A DNA stretch of 64,000 nucleotides from Halalkalibacter krulwichiae (GTDB taxonomy: Bacteria; Bacillota; Bacilli; Bacillales; Bacillaceae_D): contig NZ_CP020814.1 in assembly GCF_002109385.1 (NCBI RefSeq), positions 2,937,501-3,001,500 of the forward strand, written 5' to 3'. Position numbers and translations under genes: made by a program. The notes beneath the pieces are model-generated. The model was given only the letters and a program-made list of their open reading frames with translations, was not told the origin of the DNA and did not search any database. Of the stretch, positions 1-8,291 are shown piece by piece (positions within the stretch are counted from its first letter, which is position 1; each line of letters starts with the position of its first letter).

Positions 1-640
1 GAGTTCGCACTCTAACTTGACGAATACCGTGCGATTTCAAATATGCTTCAGCTTTTTCAACTTTCGTAAGCTTCTCTTTCGTAATTGTTTCGCCATATGC
101 AATCCTTGAAGATAAACATGCAAATGAAGGTTTATCCCATGTCGGTAAACCAAATTGCTTAGAGAGCTCTCTTATTTCTTGCTTAAATAGTTGAGCCTCC
201 TGCAACGGACCACGAACTCCCTTTTCCTTCGCAGCTTTCATTCCCGGTCGATGTTCATTCATGTCGTCTGATATGACTCCATATACTACATTTTCGTAGC
301 CTTTTTCTTCCATAACAGGAATTAAAAGCTCAAACAAACTATTCTTACAAAAGTAGCACCGATTTTTATCATTTTCTGTATAACCTGGAATTGCCAATTC
401 AGAAGTTTCTATAACTTGATGCTCTACTCCAATCCTCTTAGCTAATTCTTTTGCTTCCAATAATTCAGATGATGGATAAGTCTCAGAATCTGCAGTTACC
501 GCTAATACCCGCTCACTTCCTAATGCATCGACAGCTGCTTTTAATAAGAATGTACTATCAACACCACCAGAAAAAGCTACTACAACCGACTTCATTTCTT
601 GGAGAATTGAAACTAACTTCTGATATTTATCTTTAACCAT
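1..640 (-). CDS. larE: LarE, ATP-dependent sulfur transferase of nickel-pincer cofactor synthesis (partial)
   Basis: Last gene of the leftward uxaC operon; it runs off the left edge, leaving 213 codons. A PP-loop motif SGGVDS sits near residues 24-29, as in the N-type ATP pyrophosphatase fold of LarE, which adenylates the cofactor precursor and installs sulfur. Three cysteines are visible: RCYFC near residues 95-98 and the Cys in SFACLSSRIAYG near 177. LarE proteins with three such cysteines are the [4Fe-4S] type, whereas single-Cys LarE sacrifices its own sulfur, so I infer the cluster type. The ATG at 640 follows a GGGAGAGG ribosome binding site. Its place behind a LarA-like gene supports the assignment. 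larB and larC are not in the window and may lie to the left. Confidence 0.9.
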   Translation of the reverse strand, partial: MVKDKYQKLVSILQEMKSVVVAFSGGVDSTFLLKAAVDALGSERVLAVTADSETYPSSELLEAKELAKRIGVEHQVIETSELAIPGYTENDKNRCYFCKNSLFELLIPVMEEKGYENVVYGVISDDMNEHRPGMKAAKEKGVRGPLQEAQLFKQEIRELSKQFGLPTWDKPSFACLSSRIAYGETITKEKLTKVEKAEAYLKSHGIRQVRVRT

Positions 641-707
641 TGGCCTCTCCCTTCTAAAACGTACAGCTAACTTCATTTTTTTCAATCTAGTTCATATTAG
701 AACTAGG

Positions 708-1478
708 TTAGATTGTCATACTACCGAAACCACCGTCCACTCTAATAAGTGCACCTGTTACAAAGCTTGATGCCTTATCAGATGAAAGCCAAACAGCTGC
801 ACCTTGAAGTTCATCTGGCTCACCAAAGCGATTCATCGGAGTGTGGTTCATAATCGATTGAACTCGTTCTTCACTTAATATTTTACGATTTTGCTCCGCT
901 GGGAAAAATCCTGGAATGATTGCATTTACACGGATGCCATGTGGAGCAAATTCTCTCGCAAGGAACTGTGTCATGCTATTTACACCGGCTTTAGAAACAG
1001 AGTATGTGAATACTTTTGATAGTGGTGTAGTTGAAGAAACGGACGAAATGTTTATAATACTCCCTTTTCTTTCTTGCTCAATCATTTTCTTTGCAAAGAT
1101 TTGACAAGTAACAACAATTCCCTTTAAATTAACATCCATAATATCATCCCACTCATCCATCTCTAAGTCAAAAAATGGAGTCGCACTATTTTTTCCTGGT
1201 GCATTTAGAACGATATCCCATCCGCCAGACCATTGCTCAATTTCACTTGCTGCCTTTTCTAAAGATTCGCGGGAACTAACGTCAGCAACAAATGCTTTGG
1301 CAGTTCCACCGTTCTCTTCGATTTCTTGAACAACTTGATTGGCTTTTTCAAGGTTTCGTCCAAGAATGGCTACTTTTGCACCATGTTCTGCTAATCCTTT
1401 TGAAATAGAAGCTCCTAAAACACTATTTCCTCCAATTGCTACAGCTGTTTTACCAGATAAATCAAATAAATTTCCCAT
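708..1478 (-). CDS. SDR oxidoreductase, probable D-mannonate oxidoreductase (fructuronate reductase)
   Basis: A 256-residue classical short-chain dehydrogenase. It shows a Rossmann glycine motif GGNSVLGAS near residue 17, the NAPG form of the NNAG motif, a catalytic Ser in INISSVSS, and YSVSK with the catalytic Tyr and Lys. In Bacillus the UxuB function (D-fructuronate to D-mannonate with NADH) is carried by an SDR protein, unlike the long-chain enzyme of enterobacteria. The gene lies between a LarA-type epimerase and larE and downstream of uxaC, so fructuronate reduction is the best fit. The substrate is inferred from context; gluconate 5-dehydrogenase or another polyol SDR is possible. The ATG at 1478 follows AAGGGGAG. 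Confidence 0.78.
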   Translation of the reverse strand: MGNLFDLSGKTAVAIGGNSVLGASISKGLAEHGAKVAILGRNLEKANQVVQEIEENGGTAKAFVADVSSRESLEKAASEIEQWSGGWDIVLNAPGKNSATPFFDLEMDEWDDIMDVNLKGIVVTCQIFAKKMIEQERKGSIINISSVSSTTPLSKVFTYSVSKAGVNSMTQFLAREFAPHGIRVNAIIPGFFPAEQNRKILSEERVQSIMNHTPMNRFGEPDELQGAAVWLSSDKASSFVTGALIRVDGGFGSMTI

Positions 1479-1532
1479 TTTGTTCTCCCCTTAATAAAAT
1501 ATGGTTTTGAAAATTAATTTAAAATAAGCATC

Positions 1533-2801
1533 TTATTTTAGGTTTCCATTTAGATCAAATTCAGGTTCAAATAAATCAGAGGACTGCTCCAATTGCGGAT
1601 GACTAGCAATATGATCTAACAAAGCTTCCGACACTTCTATTTCCCCAATTTCTAAAGTATTTTTTATCCTCACTAGTTTTACTTTTGAAAAGTCTAAAAT
1701 ATTACATGTTTTTACCGCTGCTTGAATAGCTTCCTTATCATTTGCTAATGTTGTTGCAATTTTCGTAGGCGCAACAACTGTCGACGTTAATCCGTTCGCA
1801 TAAGTGAACTCACGATTCATCTTATCGACAAGACGCTGTGTTGTAAAATCGGCCGTCCCTACACCATTTGCATTCCCTTCTGTTTCAGGGGTTAAATCTA
1901 ATACAACCATCTTATTTACTTCTGGTCCTCCATGAGCATATGGTGTTGGATATCGACCGGTTATGTTAGGATCCATACCATCACCGCTTATGTTCTTACC
2001 TATCTCATCAATTACAAGAACATCAATTTGTTCAAAGAATAGTTTAGGTAACAATTGTTTAGCTAATGATTGTAATTCTGGTTCTTTTGCTTCGATTTCT
2101 TCAGCTGCTATAACTTCAACTCTTGCTACTTTATCAAAAGCATTTTCTAAAGTAGCTACACCAAACAAAATTGGTGTTTTATCCATCATCATTTTTGCCA
2201 TTGCCGGTACATTTTCAGCCATATATTTGAAGCCAAGCTGATGGCAGGCTTCAGCACCTTTTTGTTTTCCAAGCCCAATGCTAATCATTTTCATCAGACC
2301 ACTTTCAACTTTACCTCGAAAGGCAGTATGAGGCTTGATACGGTTTATGACAACAATACCATCTGCTTTCGAAGCATACTTATCAATATAAACAGGTAAG
2401 CCATTTTCTAACTCACCAAGCTTGATTACCTCCATTGAAGATCGAATTTCAGCGTCCACACTTTCTTCTGTTACACCAAGATGCGCTAATACTTCTCGTT
2501 GCCCTTCAGCAGTTGCACCTCCATGACTTCCCATGCTTGGAACGATAAAAGGTTTAGCACCTAGATCCTTTAAAAATTTAACTGTACCAGCAGTAATCTC
2601 CACGAGCCGATCCATCCCTCTGCTTCCAACAGCTATAGCAACCTCCATGCCAGGTTTAATTTTCTTTGTGATTAAATCTTGATGTAAGCTCTCTTGTAAC
2701 ACTTCATCAATGTTTTCAATCTTGCTGTCATCAAAGTGCTGTTTTACTTTAGCCATCTTGGGCACTGGAATATCTTTTAATAAATCTTGAAGGATTCCCA
2801 T
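1533..2801 (-). CDS. LarA-superfamily nickel-pincer-dependent 2-hydroxyacid racemase/epimerase
   Basis: A 422-residue protein of the LarA (DUF2088) superfamily, which uses the nickel-pincer nucleotide to move hydride at C2 of hydroxyacids. Four key positions of Lactobacillus LarA can be matched: His93 in PSMGSHGGAT (catalytic His108), His158 in IKPHTAF (His174), Lys171 in GLMKMISIG (Lys184, covalent cofactor attachment) and His187 in EACHQLG (His200, Ni ligand). The Lys-to-His spacing of 16 is the same as in LarA. Some family members are known as D-gluconate 2-epimerases, and D-mannonate is the C2 epimer of D-gluconate. Between uxaC and a mannonate-reductase-like SDR, a mannonate/gluconate epimerase is the most economical role. 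That substrate is inference; lactate or another hydroxyacid cannot be excluded. Confidence 0.87.
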   Translation of the reverse strand: MGILQDLLKDIPVPKMAKVKQHFDDSKIENIDEVLQESLHQDLITKKIKPGMEVAIAVGSRGMDRLVEITAGTVKFLKDLGAKPFIVPSMGSHGGATAEGQREVLAHLGVTEESVDAEIRSSMEVIKLGELENGLPVYIDKYASKADGIVVINRIKPHTAFRGKVESGLMKMISIGLGKQKGAEACHQLGFKYMAENVPAMAKMMMDKTPILFGVATLENAFDKVARVEVIAAEEIEAKEPELQSLAKQLLPKLFFEQIDVLVIDEIGKNISGDGMDPNITGRYPTPYAHGGPEVNKMVVLDLTPETEGNANGVGTADFTTQRLVDKMNREFTYANGLTSTVVAPTKIATTLANDKEAIQAAVKTCNILDFSKVKLVRIKNTLEIGEIEVSEALLDHIASHPQLEQSSDLFEPEFDLNGNLK

Positions 2802-2869
2802 AATTTAAACTTTCACTCCTTAAGTAATTAGCTTATAATCTCTTGATAACCAGTTAGTCGTGTTAACGA

Positions 2870-4264
2870 TTAAGCAAAGTATCTCTTCGCATTGTTAAAG
2901 CTAATATTTTCTACCATTCGTTCAAGTGAATCATGGTCACTTGGCGCTTTTCCGTCTTCAACCCATTCTCCAATCAGATTACACAAGATACGACGGAAAT
3001 AATCATGTCGCACAAATGAAAGAAGGCTTCGTGAATCCGTCAACATTCCAACAAAGTGACTCAACAGCCCTAAATTTCCTAGATCTTTTAATTGCTTTTC
3101 CATGCCATCAATATGGTCGTTAAACCACCAAGCAGACCCAAATTGCACTTTACCTGGAATTCCAGCCTCATAGAAGTTTCCTGTCATTGTTGCTAGTACG
3201 TAATTATCACGAGGATTTAAGTTATAAAGGATCGTCTTCGGCAACGCATCAACTTGATCTAGTGCATCTAAGAACTGAGCTAAACCTTCAGCCAGTCTTG
3301 CATCTCCAATTGAATCAAATCCTGAATCAGCCCCTAATACATGAAACATTTTTGTATTATTATTTCGGATAGCTCCAATATGAAGTTGCATGACCCATTT
3401 TTTTTCTGCATACATTTTCCCTAATTCTAGAAGCAAGAATGATTGATAAGCAACAATTTCTTGATCCGATAGAGCGTTACCATTAAATCGTTTTGCAAAA
3501 ATCTCTTCAGCTTCTACCTTAGATACGCCTTTGTAAACCATTTGAGACAAACCATGATCTGAAGCACGACAGCCCATTTGATCAAAGAAGTCTACGCGTT
3601 GCTTCATTGCAACTAATAATTCATCTAATGACGTCACTACTTGACCAGATACACTTTCTAATTTCTTTAACCAATCATGAAAAGTTGGTTTCTCTAGGAA
3701 AAGGGCACCATCAGGTCTAAAGGTAGGCGCAATGGTTGCTGTAAATGCTTCATCGTTCGTTAATAACTCATGATACTCTAACATTGAAATTGGATCATCA
3801 GTTGTTCCAATAAATTGGACATTAGACCTTTCAACAAACTTCCTAGGAGAAAAGTCTGGATGTTGTAATTTTTCATTGCACTCTTCCCAAATTTCAAGAG
3901 CTGTTTCTGGAGTTAACACTTTTTCAATTCCGAAGAATGTTTTTAGCTCCATATGTGTCCAATGATATAGTGGGTTTCCAATTAAGTTTGGTACTGTCTC
4001 GGCCCATGCCTCAAATTTCTCCCAATCACTTGAATCACCTGTAATTAAATGCTCACTTATGCCATTAAGACGCATCGCTCTCCACTTGTAATGATCTCCA
4101 GCCAACCAAACTTGTGTCATATTTTCAAATGGTTTATCTTCCCAAATTTCTTTTGGATCAAGGTGACAATGAAAGTCATGAATTGGTTGTACCTTTGATT
4201 TTTCATAGAGCTTTTGAGCCGTTTCGCTTTTTAATAAAAAATCATCGCCTAAAAATTGCTTCAT
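2870..4264 (-). CDS. uxaC: Glucuronate isomerase
   Basis: A 464-residue UxaC of the amidohydrolase-like uronate isomerase family, full length for the family. It interconverts D-glucuronate with D-fructuronate and D-galacturonate with D-tagaturonate. The metal-binding HDFHCHLDP lies near residues 29-37, and LHIGAIRNNN and LTDSRSLLSF are family-typical blocks. It is the first gene of the leftward operon uxaC - larA-like - SDR - larE, with gaps of about 50-70 bases. The ATG at 4264 follows AGGAGG. No mannonate dehydratase gene follows it, unlike the usual uxaC-uxuA-uxuB order. Control is probably by the divergent ROK regulator through the palindrome at 4379. Confidence 0.95.
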   Translation of the reverse strand: MKQFLGDDFLLKSETAQKLYEKSKVQPIHDFHCHLDPKEIWEDKPFENMTQVWLAGDHYKWRAMRLNGISEHLITGDSSDWEKFEAWAETVPNLIGNPLYHWTHMELKTFFGIEKVLTPETALEIWEECNEKLQHPDFSPRKFVERSNVQFIGTTDDPISMLEYHELLTNDEAFTATIAPTFRPDGALFLEKPTFHDWLKKLESVSGQVVTSLDELLVAMKQRVDFFDQMGCRASDHGLSQMVYKGVSKVEAEEIFAKRFNGNALSDQEIVAYQSFLLLELGKMYAEKKWVMQLHIGAIRNNNTKMFHVLGADSGFDSIGDARLAEGLAQFLDALDQVDALPKTILYNLNPRDNYVLATMTGNFYEAGIPGKVQFGSAWWFNDHIDGMEKQLKDLGNLGLLSHFVGMLTDSRSLLSFVRHDYFRRILCNLIGEWVEDGKAPSDHDSLERMVENISFNNAKRYFA

Positions 4265-4378
4265 AAAAGAACTACCTCCTAATGGTATTATTTGTTATAA
4301 TAAAACTTACCTATACTAAAATAACTAGTTTTAATAAATTACTTTTACATTTGATAATAATTTTTCATTTGAGGAATC

Positions 4379-4405
4379 ATTAATTTGTTTACTAAACAAA
4401 TTAAT
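4379..4405. promoter_or_regulatory. Perfect 27-bp palindrome, probable ROK/XylR-type operator
   Basis: Arms ATTAATTTGTTTA (4379-4391) and TAAACAAATTAAT (4393-4405) are exact reverse complements around one central C. XylR-type ROK repressors of Bacillus bind TTNGTTTG-like inverted arms of this form. The site lies between uxaC and the divergent ROK gene, so autoregulation and repression of the operon are likely. The AT-rich remainder of 4265-4615 presumably holds both promoters, which I could not place with confidence. Confidence 0.75.
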
Positions 4406-4615
4406 AACTGTAGAATATCATTGAACGTGTTTTTAGTCAATTAGATAATTCCTCTTCCCCCATATTTTCTATCGCTACAGTTAAATAGGAAATACTCCTG
4501 AAAAACTGTATAATAAGAATATATGTACCTAATTAAAACTAAACGCACTTTTATACATCTACTTTTTTTCAAAAAAATTTTGTGATACATTTGTTTCTAC
4601 TTTAGGAGGTTGCAT

Positions 4616-5821
4616 ATGGTTACAGGTGATGCTGCTTATATTAAAAAAATAAATAGGAGTTTTTTAATAAGTAAAATCATAGAACATGGACTTATTTCGA
4701 GAGCGGAATTAGCCAAAATCACAGGCTTGAACAAAGCAACAATATCAGTTCAAGTTGCGGACATGTTGAGTGAAGAATTAATTGTTGAAACACAACAAGA
4801 ACATAAAAACCTAGGAAGAAGACCAATCATGCTATCGTTAAATCGCAAAGCTGGTTATGCTTTAGGGATTGATCTAGACTATAAACAAATTACGTTTACT
4901 CTTACCGACTTGCTTGGTTCACCATTGTCTTCTGATACAGTCGACATACACATTTCTGATTATGAGCACGTACTTAGTATTTTAATTGAAAATATCCAAC
5001 ATTATCAAGATAAGTGTTCTGATAGCCATTATGGAATTGTTGGGGTTGTTGTTGGCATTCATGGAATTGTAACCGAGGATGAAATCATTAACTTTGTGCC
5101 TTCTCATAATTGGCATAACAAGAACTTAAAAGCGGATATTGAAAAAGGGACAGGCCTCTCTCCTCATATAGAGAATAACGCTAATTTATGCGCTTTTGCA
5201 GAACAGGTATATAATCATCATCAAAGCGTTAACCTGCTATGTGTTAGTTTGTATTCAGGAATCGGTCTTGGAATTATGATTAATGGAGAACTTTACGAAG
5301 GATATCATGGATATGCCGGAGAAATGGGACATATGATAGTTGTTCCACACGGTAAACCGTGTAAATGTGGCAATAAAGGTTGTTGGGAGCAATATGCATC
5401 GGAATCCATTTTCTTTAAGTTATTATCCGAGAGGCAAAACAAACCCGATTTGTCCTATTTAGATATTCAACAGTGGTTAAATGAACAAGAACCAAACACA
5501 AACCAAGAAATGAAAGAATACATTGAGTATTTATCCATTGGTCTTAATAACATTATTAATCTCTACAACCCTGAAACAATTGTTCTGAATAGTGAATTGT
5601 TAAAAATGCACAAGAATGCATTAAATGAAATCAAGGAAAGCCTCACTTCCTCTGTCAGTCACTTTCAAGAATTAATTATTTCAGATTTTGGAAAGGAAGC
5701 CTGTGTAATGGGCGCTTGTGCCTTGGCAATCAAGAATTTCCTTCAGATTCCAGAATTAAAATTTAATATTAATGATGAAGAGATACCTAAGATCCATGTC
5801 GAAGTCCCAAATTGGAAGTAA
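4616..5821 (+). CDS. ROK-family transcriptional repressor (XylR-like)
   Basis: About 401 residues. The N-terminal 65 residues form a winged helix-turn-helix (ISRAELAKITGLNKATIS). A ROK sugar-kinase-like fold follows, with the zinc signature CKCGNKGCWEQ near residues 247-257 and the preceding GEMGH. The arrangement is that of XylR and NagC repressors, which sense a sugar or sugar acid and not phosphorylate it. An upstream in-frame TTG at 4610 overlaps the ribosome binding site AGGAGGT (4604-4610), so I take the ATG at 4616. It is divergent from the uxaC operon with a perfect palindrome between, so its ligand is probably a hexuronate or aldonate (inference). Confidence 0.88.
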   Translation: MVTGDAAYIKKINRSFLISKIIEHGLISRAELAKITGLNKATISVQVADMLSEELIVETQQEHKNLGRRPIMLSLNRKAGYALGIDLDYKQITFTLTDLLGSPLSSDTVDIHISDYEHVLSILIENIQHYQDKCSDSHYGIVGVVVGIHGIVTEDEIINFVPSHNWHNKNLKADIEKGTGLSPHIENNANLCAFAEQVYNHHQSVNLLCVSLYSGIGLGIMINGELYEGYHGYAGEMGHMIVVPHGKPCKCGNKGCWEQYASESIFFKLLSERQNKPDLSYLDIQQWLNEQEPNTNQEMKEYIEYLSIGLNNIINLYNPETIVLNSELLKMHKNALNEIKESLTSSVSHFQELIISDFGKEACVMGACALAIKNFLQIPELKFNINDEEIPKIHVEVPNWK

Positions 5822-5833
5822 TTTCTTTTTTCG

Positions 5834-5875
5834 AAAGCCCTTACTTAGATGAATTCCTAGTAAGGGCTTTTTTTT
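5834..5875 (+). terminator. Rho-independent terminator of the ROK gene
   Basis: The stem AAAGCCCTTAC...GTAAGGGCTTT is followed by a T run, 13 bases after the stop codon. Confidence 0.92.
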
Positions 5876-6034
5876 AATTGGTTGGCCTTTCCTTCATTTT
5901 ATCAATGAACCGTACTTCTTATGTGTACGTTCTATTAGCTTACAACAACAATTTAACATTCAATCTATAACAAAATTTTTTCATAAATAGATTAACATCT
6001 GTAAAATTATCTGAATTCAACTTAAATTTGTCTA

Positions 6035-6072
6035 TGTTACATAAATACATGTTATTATAAGTATATGTAACA
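6035..6072. promoter_or_regulatory. Inverted repeat upstream of the recombinase gene
   Basis: TGTTACATA (6035-6043) and TATGTAACA (6064-6072) are exact inverted arms 20 bases apart, just before the ribosome binding site at 6078. It may be an operator or a leader hairpin; no binding protein can be named. Confidence 0.4.
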
Positions 6073-6090
6073 TTTTAGAGGGGATTAGTG

Positions 6091-6645
6091 ATGGAATTTG
6101 TGGAACCAATCAGAGACATTGAGAAAATTCGTGTTATGAAACATTTTTTAATTAAACGTTCTAAACGTGATTTTTTGCTATTTATGTTAGGGATTAATAC
6201 AGGATTACGTATTAGTCAACTTCTAAGTCTTCTTTATGAAGATGTTATGAATGAAGGTTCCCCTCGCGAATTTTTAGAAATGAAAACAAAAACACAAACA
6301 GAATACATTTATTTAAATAGAAATGTTCGAAAAGCCATTATTAATTACGTTAATCAAGCTCATATCAATGAAAATGATTTTCTCTTTGCTGCTTCAAATA
6401 AAAAACAAGCAATCACTCGTCAGCAAGCCTACAGAATTATTAATCAAGCTGCTATAGAAGCTGGAATTTCAGATAAAATTGGAACACATACACTTAGGAA
6501 GACTTTTGGTTATCATGGTTACAAGAAGGGTATTGCTCTTTCATTATTGCAACGACGCTTTAATCATGAGACTCGTAAAGCCACACTACGATATATTGGA
6601 ATTGCTGATGAAAATCAGGTACCGAAATTGGACGTTAATTTATAA
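6091..6645 (+). CDS. Small tyrosine recombinase/integrase, catalytic domain only
   Basis: 184 residues that correspond to the catalytic half of a phage-integrase/Xer protein. Visible are the first Arg in TGLRISQ, a Lys in the KTKTQ hairpin, the HTLRKTF box (HxxR), a later His in RRFNHETRK and the nucleophile candidate in TLRYIG. The N-terminal SAM-like core-binding domain is absent. Bacillus genomes carry similar stand-alone short recombinases. GTG at 6088 directly precedes ATG at 6091; the latter is better spaced from GAGGGG. No attachment site or element is apparent around it, so it may be a domesticated or orphan recombinase. Confidence 0.8.
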   Translation: MEFVEPIRDIEKIRVMKHFLIKRSKRDFLLFMLGINTGLRISQLLSLLYEDVMNEGSPREFLEMKTKTQTEYIYLNRNVRKAIINYVNQAHINENDFLFAASNKKQAITRQQAYRIINQAAIEAGISDKIGTHTLRKTFGYHGYKKGIALSLLQRRFNHETRKATLRYIGIADENQVPKLDVNL

Positions 6646-6677
6646 TTGAAGAAATTAAGATAGAAAGGAATAAATAT

Positions 6678-8183
6678 ATGATAAATGGCGCATTTAATAT
6701 TGATTACTTTATCTTACTTTGTGCACTGTTGTTGATCTCAGGTGTACTCACCGCAAAATTCTCTACCCGTTTAGGCGTTCCAGCCCTAGTTCTATTTATG
6801 ATTGTCGGGATGTTAGCTGGCAGTGATGGTTTAGGATTTATTTATTTTGATAATGCCAAATATGCCCAACTAGTTGGTATTCTTGCCTTAGTCATTATTT
6901 TGTTTGAAGGTGGTTTACAAACAAAATGGTCAACTGTTAAATCCGTTACCGCTCCAGCACTATCTCTTGCGACACTCGGTGTCATTATTACGACCTCTGT
7001 TGTAGCCGCTGCTGCTAAGTTCATTTTAGATGTTTCTTGGGTAGAGGCTTTCTTATTCGGAGCCATCGTAGGTTCAACTGATGCAGCTGCCGTTTTCGCT
7101 GTTTTAAAAGGAGTCAATCTGCGCAAACGCCTTGGTGCTACTTTAGAAGCCGAATCAGGGACAAATGATCCGATGGCTGTTTTTCTAACCATCTCATTTA
7201 TTCAACTACTGTTAACTGACCAACCGAATTACCTTCTACTAGTAGGGTCATTTTTTTGGCAAATGGGAATTGGCCTATTACTTGGATTAGGACTTGGTAA
7301 ATTAGCGACAGTTGCGATTAATCGAGTCAATCTTGACTCTAGTGGACTATACCCTATTTTCGCAATGGCATTTGCTCTTTTAACTTATAGCTTAACCGCT
7401 TTAGTCGGTGCAAGTGGATTACTAGCTGTTTATGTAGCTGCTCTTGTAATTGGTAATGCCGAACTAACGTATCGCCATTCCATCTTTCGCTTTAATGAAG
7501 GATTTGCATGGATGATGCAAATTCTAATGTTTGTCATTTTAGGACTACTCGTCTTCCCTGCTCAGCTTTTTCAGTTTGATATTATTATAAAAGGCTTGAT
7601 TCTATCATTTATTTTAATTTTAGTTGCAAGACCGATTGCTGTTTTTCTATCAACAATAGGTTTGAAATTCGAATTAAAGGAAAAGATGTTTCTTTCTTGG
7701 GCTGGCTTAAGAGGAGCCGTCCCAATTGTATTAGCAACGTTTCCAATGATTTCCGGTTTGCAAAATAGCCAGCTATTTTTTAACGTTGTCTTTTTCGTTG
7801 TTTTAACTTCAGCCTTAGTTCAAGGTTCCACCATTACATTTTTTGCAGAAAAGTTAAAACTCACGGAAACGAAAACGGAGCTTCCAATTCATTCATTAGA
7901 ACTCGTTTCTATTGGAAAAGCTAATGCAGAAGTGATAGAGGTTGAAATTAATGAGGAAACTAGCATCGTAAACCGATCTTTAGCTGAAATTGTATTTCCA
8001 AAGGATGTGTTGGTTAACGCAATTATCAGAAAAGGTTCCTTAATTACACCGTACGGAGAAACAAAAGTGTATGCTGGTGATGTCCTCTATATTCTAGTAT
8101 CTAAGCAAAGCAAAAAGCAGTTGAAGGAAATGCTTGAAAAGCCGGTACTTTCAGAAACAAACGTCAAAAAGGCGGTAGAATAA
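6678..8183 (+). CDS. K+/H+ antiporter, CPA1 family (NhaP2/CvrA-like) with RCK-C domain
   Basis: 501 residues. About 12-13 hydrophobic segments span residues 5-385, with the conserved block VGSTDAAAVFAVL near residue 136 and ESGTNDPMAV near 160, which hold the ion-binding Asp residues of CPA1 exchangers. The C-terminal 90 residues (EVIEVEINEETSIVNRSLAE to ...YILVSK) are a TrkA-C/RCK-C nucleotide- or ion-sensing domain, as in NhaP2-type potassium/proton antiporters. It sits in the membrane and would export K+ (or Na+) against H+, relevant to pH and salt balance. The ATG at 6678 follows AAAGGA. It is 32 bases after the recombinase gene; co-transcription is possible. Confidence 0.9.
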   Translation: MINGAFNIDYFILLCALLLISGVLTAKFSTRLGVPALVLFMIVGMLAGSDGLGFIYFDNAKYAQLVGILALVIILFEGGLQTKWSTVKSVTAPALSLATLGVIITTSVVAAAAKFILDVSWVEAFLFGAIVGSTDAAAVFAVLKGVNLRKRLGATLEAESGTNDPMAVFLTISFIQLLLTDQPNYLLLVGSFFWQMGIGLLLGLGLGKLATVAINRVNLDSSGLYPIFAMAFALLTYSLTALVGASGLLAVYVAALVIGNAELTYRHSIFRFNEGFAWMMQILMFVILGLLVFPAQLFQFDIIIKGLILSFILILVARPIAVFLSTIGLKFELKEKMFLSWAGLRGAVPIVLATFPMISGLQNSQLFFNVVFFVVLTSALVQGSTITFFAEKLKLTETKTELPIHSLELVSIGKANAEVIEVEINEETSIVNRSLAEIVFPKDVLVNAIIRKGSLITPYGETKVYAGDVLYILVSKQSKKQLKEMLEKPVLSETNVKKAVE

Positions 8184-8203
8184 TTCTACTTTTGCAAGCA
8201 AAT

Positions 8204-8264
8204 AAAACTCCCTCTAAGGAAATAGCAGGCTTTTAACCTGTTTTCCTTAGAGGGAGTTTTCTCT
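8204..8264. terminator. Bidirectional terminator between convergent genes
   Basis: A long stem AAAACTCCCTCTAAGGAAA / TTTTCCTTAGAGGGAGTTTT with a small inner CAGG/CCTG hairpin; A- and T-rich flanks suit both strands. Confidence 0.92.
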
Positions 8265-8291
8265 TTATCCATTCCTGCTGTACCCGTTTTC

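Noticed and set aside
6091..6645. The small recombinase as integrase of an element ending at the tRNA-Val fragment
   Set aside because: They are over 11 kb apart with ordinary chromosomal genes between, and the recombinase lacks the core-binding domain of tRNA-targeting integrases.
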